A DNA stretch of 19,186 nucleotides from contig DALN01000135.1 of assembly GCA_002499455.1 (NCBI GenBank), positions 1 through 19,186 of the forward strand. The letters run 5' to 3'. The notes below the pieces were generated by a model. The model saw nothing but the letters and a program-made list of their open reading frames with translations. It searched no databases and had not been told where the DNA came from. This document shows positions 15,622 to 19,186 of the stretch, piece by piece. A program made the translations under genes and the position numbers. Source of the stretch: Methanoculleus sp. UBA77 (lineage in GTDB: Archaea; Halobacteriota; Methanomicrobia; Methanomicrobiales; Methanoculleaceae). Position 1 is the first letter of the stretch, and each line of letters opens with the position of its first letter.

Positions 15622-16584
15622 ATGGTCGAAATAGGATATAAACTGGCATGTGAGGAGCACAGGCCGCTGGATCTCGTCTGCAGCGCCCGGCAGGCGGAAG
15701 ATGCCGGCTTTACGTTTGCCATGATATCGGATCATTACCACCCCTGGACGACCCGGCAGGGGCAGAGCCCGTTCGTCTGGGGGGTCATCGGCGGCATCTC
15801 CCAGGTGACGGCGACCCTCCGGCTGGTGACGGGCGTCACCTGTCCGACGATACGGATACACCCCGGCATCATCGCCCAAGCTGCCGCAACCGCCGCGATG
15901 ATGATGCCGGGAAGATTTGCTCTCGGCCTCGGGTCGGGCGAGAACCTGAACGAACACGTCTTCGGCGACCGCTGGCCCCCGGCACCCATCCGGATAGAGA
16001 TGCTTGAAGAGGCGGTGGAGGTTATCCGGCTGCTCTGGAAAGGAGGGATGAAGGACTATTACGGTTCCTTCTACACGCTTGAGAACGCACAGGTCTTCTC
16101 GCTCCCGGACGAACTTCCCCCGATCTACATCGCATCCGAAGGCCCGATCAGTGCTTCCATGGCCGCGCGGGCCGGCGACGGGTTCATCAACGCAGGCACC
16201 AACGCCGAGGAGACCCTCATCGTCTTCCGGGACTCCGGGGGCGGCGATAAACCGGCATACATCGAGACCTCGGTCTGCTGGGCAGAGACCGTGGAGGAGG
16301 GGCAGAGGACCGCCTATGAGCAGTGGCCGATCCCGGCAAACACCGGAGAGCTCAACAGGCTCCTCCCCACCCCTGTCCACTACGAGCAGATGGCGAAGAT
16401 GGCAACACCGGAGGCCGTCGCCAGGCACGTCGTCTGCGGCCCCGACCCCGAGCCGTATATCAAGAAGATCGAGGAGAGCGTCAAAAAGGGGTTCGATCAC
16501 GTCTGCATCCACCAGATCGGTCAGCAGCAGCGTGAGTTCATGGAGTTCGCCGCAAAGGAGATCCTGCCACAGTTTGCGAAGTGA
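15622..16584 (+). CDS. F420-dependent oxidoreductase, FGD-like luciferase-fold family
   Basis: A 320-residue cytosolic enzyme of the luciferase-like family that uses coenzyme F420. It begins at the ATG 15622 with the family start MVEIGYKLACEEH. The region around SDHYHPW (D37, H38) and the segment GLGSGENLNEH (E107) correspond to the His-Glu catalytic pair of F420-dependent glucose-6-phosphate dehydrogenase (H40 and E109 in the mycobacterial enzyme). TCPTIRIHPGIIAQAAAT and FGDRWPPAPIRIEMLEEAVE match the subgroup often annotated as F420 G6P-family. It is not the methanogenesis reductase Mer, whose sequence differs. The substrate is unknown: an alcohol, aldehyde or sugar phosphate is plausible, and the divergent HPS gene makes a sugar phosphate worth testing. 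The stop lies 44 bases from the convergent glnK stop. Confidence 0.88.
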   Translation: MVEIGYKLACEEHRPLDLVCSARQAEDAGFTFAMISDHYHPWTTRQGQSPFVWGVIGGISQVTATLRLVTGVTCPTIRIHPGIIAQAAATAAMMMPGRFALGLGSGENLNEHVFGDRWPPAPIRIEMLEEAVEVIRLLWKGGMKDYYGSFYTLENAQVFSLPDELPPIYIASEGPISASMAARAGDGFINAGTNAEETLIVFRDSGGGDKPAYIETSVCWAETVEEGQRTAYEQWPIPANTGELNRLLPTPVHYEQMAKMATPEAVARHVVCGPDPEPYIKKIEESVKKGFDHVCIHQIGQQQREFMEFAAKEILPQFAK

Positions 16585-16618
16585 CGGCAGCGGGGAGAAG
16601 AGGGAGGATGAGGGAGCC

Positions 16619-16623
16619 AAAAA
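16619..16623 (-). terminator. T-tract terminator candidate for amt-glnK
   Basis: Read on the minus strand, five T residues (CTCTTTTTGG) lie 5 bases after the glnK stop in a pyrimidine-rich stretch. No hairpin is evident. Confidence 0.4.
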
Positions 16624-16628
16624 GAGGG

Positions 16629-16967
16629 TTACGGCCCGGCCGGATCCTCGAGATCCGTCCGCACCCGGCAGATGCTCTCGACGGGGAGGACAAATATCCT
16701 GCCGTCTCCCGGTTTGCCGGTCCGGCCGTTCGCCCGGATGATGCCGATGACCTTCTCGACGTCGGCATCGCTGACGACCATCTCGATCTTCACCTTCGGG
16801 ATGAGCTCGACCGGCATCACCTTCCCCCTGAACTTGAGGGAAATCCCCCGTTGCGCCCCCCGTCCCATGACCTCGGTTACGGTCATGCCGTAGACGCCGT
16901 CCGCTTCGAGCGCTGTCTTCACGGAGTCGAACATCTCCGGCCTGATGACTGCACAGACCATCTTCAT
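16629..16967 (-). CDS. glnK: P-II nitrogen regulatory protein GlnK
   Basis: A 112-residue P-II protein that would bind ATP/ADP and 2-oxoglutarate and gate the Amt channel encoded just upstream. The ATG at 16967 gives the family start MKMVCAVIRP and follows GAGGTGGTG; the longer frame (to 17024) runs into amt and has no site. Family hallmarks: GMTVTEVMGRG (27-37), Q39, PKVKIEMVV with K58, RTGKPGDGRIFVLPV and CRVRT. The T-loop is unusual: where E. coli GlnB has Y46, Y51 and R38, this protein has F46, M51 and A38 (GAQRGISLKFRGKVMPVEL). The uridylylation tyrosine is therefore absent, which fits control by ligand binding only. It lies 10 bases after amt in the same operon. Confidence 0.93.
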   Translation of the reverse strand: MKMVCAVIRPEMFDSVKTALEADGVYGMTVTEVMGRGAQRGISLKFRGKVMPVELIPKVKIEMVVSDADVEKVIGIIRANGRTGKPGDGRIFVLPVESICRVRTDLEDPAGP

Positions 16968-16977
16968 GCGCACCACC

Positions 16978-18171
16978 TCACACCCGCACGGACTCGCCGT
17001 GCTGGGCGATGTCCAGTCCGACATACTCTTCCTCCTCGGTGACCCGAAGCCCCATCACTGCGTCGACGACCCTCGCGATGACGTAGGTCACGCCGAACGA
17101 GTAGGCCACGACCACGCCCACATCCACCAGCTGGATGAGGAGCTGGGCCGGGTTCCCGTCGATCAGGCCGCTCACGCCGCCGATTGCCGCGACCGCAAAG
17201 ACCCCCGTCGCGAGGGCCCCGAAGATCCCGCCCATGCCGTGGATCGCCCACGCATCGAGGCTCTCGTCAAGACCCCTCTGGACACGGAAGACCAGGGCGC
17301 CGTAGCAGAAGAGGCCTGCACCGGCACCGATCACGACGGCGGCCATGGGACCGACGAATCCTGCCGCCGGGGTGATGGCGACAAGGCCGGCGATGGCACC
17401 GCTGATCATGCCGATCGAGCCCGGCCTGCCGCGGATCCAGGCCGTGCAGAGCCAGGCGAGAGCCCCCGCGGCCGCCGCGATGTTCGTCACGATGAAGGCG
17501 TTTGCCGCAAGGCCGTCCGCGGCAAGAGCGCTGCCGGCGTTGAACCCGAACCACCCGAACCAGAGGAGCGCCCCACCGAGGAGAGCCAGGGGGATGTTGT
17601 TCGGCTCCATGCCGTGGCCGCCGAAGCCGAGGCGTTTCCCGATGACGAGCGCAAGCGCGAGCGCGGAGAACCCGGAGCTGATGTGGACGACCGTGCCGCC
17701 GGCAAAGTCGAGCGCGCCGAACTGCGCCGCCCATCCGCCGCCCCATGCCCAGTGTGCAAGCGGGTCGTAGACCAGCGTCGTCCAGAGCAGGCCGAAGACG
17801 AGGAACGAACTGATCTTGATCCGTTCCGCAACCCCGGATGTCACGATCGCAAGCGTGAGGCCTGCAAAGACCATCTGGAAGGCCACAAAGAGCAGGTCAG
17901 GTATGCCGTCGCCGTCCATCCCGATGCCCTGCAGGAAGGCGTACTCGAGGCCTCCGACCAGGCCCAGGATATCGGGCCCGAACGAGAGGCTGTAGCCGCA
18001 GACGACCCACTGGATGCTGACGAGGGCGAACGCGATGAACGAGAGCGCGATCATGGAGATGAGGTTCTTCCGCCGGACGAGTCCGCCGTAGAAGAGCCCC
18101 ACTCCCGGTGTCATCAGCATGACCATAGCCGTACAGATGAGGATAAACGCCGTAGTGCCGGTGTCAATCAT
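16978..18171 (-). CDS. amt: Ammonium transporter Amt
   Basis: A 397-residue channel for ammonium uptake, with the usual Amt length and about 11 membrane helices, starting TTAFILICTAMVMLMTPGVG. The twin pore histidines are H163 (GGTVVHISSG) and H311 (AWAIHGMGG); the conserved D155 (LDFAGG) and pore aromatics F102 and W130 are present. The C-terminal tail is the short conserved form ending E-x-x-x-GLDIAQHGE, which in family members contacts GlnK. The start has GGAGG at 18179-18183 with 7-base spacing. It is the first gene of amt-glnK, and the operator and TATA box upstream point to nitrogen control. No defects are seen. Confidence 0.95.
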   Translation of the reverse strand: MIDTGTTAFILICTAMVMLMTPGVGLFYGGLVRRKNLISMIALSFIAFALVSIQWVVCGYSLSFGPDILGLVGGLEYAFLQGIGMDGDGIPDLLFVAFQMVFAGLTLAIVTSGVAERIKISSFLVFGLLWTTLVYDPLAHWAWGGGWAAQFGALDFAGGTVVHISSGFSALALALVIGKRLGFGGHGMEPNNIPLALLGGALLWFGWFGFNAGSALAADGLAANAFIVTNIAAAAGALAWLCTAWIRGRPGSIGMISGAIAGLVAITPAAGFVGPMAAVVIGAGAGLFCYGALVFRVQRGLDESLDAWAIHGMGGIFGALATGVFAVAAIGGVSGLIDGNPAQLLIQLVDVGVVVAYSFGVTYVIARVVDAVMGLRVTEEEEYVGLDIAQHGESVRV

Positions 18172-18215
18172 GTCCAGGCCTCCGGACGATCCATTGATTG
18201 TTCTCGCTGTTCATT

Positions 18216-18233
18216 GGAAGGAAGTTGCCTTCC
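18216..18233 (-). promoter_or_regulatory. NrpR-type operator in the amt-glnK promoter
   Basis: GGAAGGAAGTTGCCTTCC is a perfect palindrome at its arms (GGAAGG-N6-CCTTCC) and contains GGAA-N6-TTCC at 18220-18233, the operator form described for the euryarchaeal nitrogen repressor NrpR in Methanococcus. It lies between the TATA element (18238-18245) and the predicted start near 18216, a position where binding blocks transcription. That NrpR itself binds here is inferred. Confidence 0.65.
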
Positions 18234-18237
18234 TACA

Positions 18238-18245
18238 TTAATAAA
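18238..18245 (-). promoter_or_regulatory. TATA box of amt-glnK, probably shared with the divergent UPF0305 gene
   Basis: TTTATTAA on the minus strand lies in the only AT-rich block of this spacer (18235-18252). For amt it predicts a start near 18216 and a leader of about 45 bases. Read on the plus strand the same block (TTAATAAATTTTT) can serve the gene at 18317, with a start near 18270. Confidence 0.6.
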
Positions 18246-18316
18246 TTTTTCTATTCGTGAGGCAGAACAGGGAAGGACTGATACCCATCGCAGTCAATGA
18301 GTATCGAAGTGATGCG

Positions 18317-18988
18317 ATGAACGACATCCGGGGCCCGGCCGGCGTCCGCCGGGCCTGCACCCACCTGCGGTCGGCAAAGACCAGGATAGAACTCGCGGCG
18401 ACCCTCTACCAGGAGGTCTCGCGCTACTCGCTCTTTGACCTCCAGGCAATGCGGGGCAGGATAGAGCGGGATCTCCAGTCTGTCCCCACCGAGTACCGGC
18501 TGCGCCTCTACCCGCGGATGATGGAGATGATCTTTGAGACGCATCATACCCTCATCGCCACCATGCGACAGGGCAACCCGAATATGCAGGATGGGCCGCT
18601 TCCCGGAGAGGTCCAGGACTTCTGCGAGATGGTCGAGAAGACATGTCTTGGCACCGACGAGGAGGAGCAGCACCTCGAACTTCTCTACTTCCTCCTTGCC
18701 GCCTTCAACCTCTTCGTCCTCGACCTTCCCGCCCACCCGGTGGGCACGCCATTCCCCGGCGGGTTCAAGGTCGAGATCAGGAACGGGGAGTATCTCTGCC
18801 CCGTCCGTGAGAAGGCCGACGACGTCGAGAACGCCCTCTGTCCCTTACTGCCCGGCAAAACAGAGCGACATATAGGAGAGATCGGACCCCGGGCACGGGA
18901 GCGTGGGGCGAGACAGAGAAGGATCCGGTCGTTAAAAATAAAAAAGGGCTCTGTTGAAACCCCGTTCCGATCTTTATCCTTACTCTGA
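18317..18988 (+). CDS. UPF0305 (DUF2115) family protein with apparent C-terminal frameshift
   Basis: A methanogen-typical protein of unknown function. The start at 18317 (MNDIRGPAGV) is preferred because GAAGTGAT (18306-18313) precedes it; a GTG at 18257 would start inside the promoter region. Core text such as ELAATLYQEVSRYSLFDLQ, YRLRLYPRMMEMIFE, LELLYFLLAAFNLFVLDLP and HPVGTPFPGGFKVE is intact. The uninterrupted frame runs to 18988, but after ENALCP it turns into an Arg-rich tail unlike the rest. Dropping one T at 18845/18846 gives ENALCPYCPAKQSDI and a stop at 18875, restoring a CxxC and the usual short ending, for 185 residues. So either the sequence has an extra T or the gene carries a real frameshift. 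Translation beyond about 18844 should not be trusted. Confidence 0.85.
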   Translation: MNDIRGPAGVRRACTHLRSAKTRIELAATLYQEVSRYSLFDLQAMRGRIERDLQSVPTEYRLRLYPRMMEMIFETHHTLIATMRQGNPNMQDGPLPGEVQDFCEMVEKTCLGTDEEEQHLELLYFLLAAFNLFVLDLPAHPVGTPFPGGFKVEIRNGEYLCPVREKADDVENALCPLLPGKTERHIGEIGPRARERGARQRRIRSLKIKKGSVETPFRSLSLL

Positions 18989-19186
18989 TGAGGCTGGTGC
19001 CGGACCAGACTTCTCTCTAGAACGACCCCTTTCTCGGGCATGCCCTCATGCAGTGGACCGTGGTGGCCTGCGCATCTCAGGTGCTCGAACTCCCGTCGTA
19101 CCGCCGACCGTTTATCGCCATTGGGGGGCTGAAGGGAAGTGCCGTGCTCCGAAGGAGCGGAGTTGAGCACCGATAGGTGCGAGGGG
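18946..19186. mobile_element. Possible insertion-sequence-like end running out of the window
   Basis: GGGCTCTGTTGAAAC at 18946-18960, directly after an A-rich tract, resembles the G-rich, CTGTTG-containing termini of several insertion sequences, including the IS6 group. No transposase motif is readable in the following 226 bases and the other end is outside the window, so this is only a suggestion. Confidence 0.2.
19146..19180. repeat. Two adjacent short perfect hairpins
   Basis: GCTCC-GAA-GGAGC (19146-19158) and GCACC-GATA-GGTGC (19167-19180) are both perfect 5-bp stems, 8 bases apart. Such paired mini-palindromes often belong to dispersed intergenic repeats, but copies elsewhere cannot be checked here. 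Confidence 0.45.

Larger units (their letters stand above)
18876..19186. other. Right-edge region without a convincing gene
   Basis: After the restored UPF0305 stop there is an Arg-rich frame continuation, an A-rich tract (TTAAAAATAAAAAA, 18932-18945), then about 240 bases with no open frame I recognise. One plus-strand frame from the ATG at 18988 uses mostly G/C third bases, as a real gene here would, but is broken by TAG at 19018-19020 and ends at 19176; it could be a decayed fragment. No tRNA or rRNA pattern was seen. Confidence 0.6.

Noticed and set aside
15622..16584. Assignment as methylene-tetrahydromethanopterin reductase (Mer)
   Set aside because: Same superfamily, but the N-terminus, the HPW motif and the GSGENLNEH segment fit the FGD-like group instead.
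16945..18300. 451-codon plus-strand open frame opposite amt
   Set aside because: The highly charged D/E/R/H-rich text is the antisense of a hydrophobic transporter; amt carries both pore histidines and the operator is on its side.
18988..19176. Reading frame with in-frame TAG as a pyrrolysine-containing small protein
   Set aside because: No methylamine-methyltransferase similarity, and the inferred lineage is not known for pyrrolysine; decay or chance is simpler.
1..19186. CRISPR arrays, tRNA or rRNA genes
   Set aside because: No regularly spaced direct repeats with unique spacers and no tRNA or rRNA signature sequence were seen on either strand.

Overview
The window is GC-rich archaeal DNA. 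It carries PEGA-domain, DUF4430 and other secreted surface proteins, a tungstate/molybdate-binding WtpA-type lipoprotein, an HPS-RraA fusion, a coenzyme F420-type oxidoreductase, an Amt-GlnK operon with an NrpR-like operator, and a UPF0305 (DUF2115) gene. Together these point to a hydrogenotrophic methanogen of the order Methanomicrobiales, most like Methanoculleus. That assignment is an inference from gene families and base composition, not from a database match.

Region 1 (1-10893, plus strand) is one tight run of seven genes for exported proteins. Most junctions overlap (GTGA/ATGA) or are under 35 bases. In order: a large 5'-truncated surface protein (DUF4430, four tandem sulfite-oxidase-fold-like repeats, one variant of that fold, a duplicated C-terminal domain); a Gly/Ser-linker protein with a C-terminal membrane anchor; a 926-residue protein joining the variant fold to about seven PEGA domains; a membrane-anchored metallophosphoesterase; a third variant-fold protein with a membrane anchor; a small lipoprotein that is a single sulfite-oxidase-fold domain; and a WtpA-type lipoprotein. 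No ABC permease or ATPase gene is in the window. The co-occurrence of many copies of a molybdopterin-enzyme fold with an orphan oxyanion-binding lipoprotein is the best candidate here for an undescribed cell-surface system.

Region 2 (11034-14055, plus strand) is a three-gene operon with start/stop overlaps: two adenylate-forming ligases of the phenylacetate-CoA ligase / F390 synthetase family and a double-ACT-domain protein, probably a sensor or regulator of the ligases or of aromatic amino acid metabolism.

Region 3 (14221-16584) is a divergent pair. On the minus strand is a fused 3-hexulose-6-phosphate synthase/RraA-like enzyme, with a TATA element placed so that its mRNA would be leaderless or nearly so. 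On the plus strand is an F420-dependent oxidoreductase of the FGD-like luciferase-fold family.

Region 4 (16629-18875) is nitrogen-related. A minus-strand amt-glnK operon has, between its TATA box and predicted start site, a palindrome matching the NrpR operator GGAA-N6-TTCC. Divergent to it is a UPF0305 gene whose C-terminus appears frameshifted by one extra T. The last 311 bases (18876-19186) hold no convincing gene; they contain an A-rich tract, a possible insertion-sequence-like end and two short perfect hairpins at the right edge.
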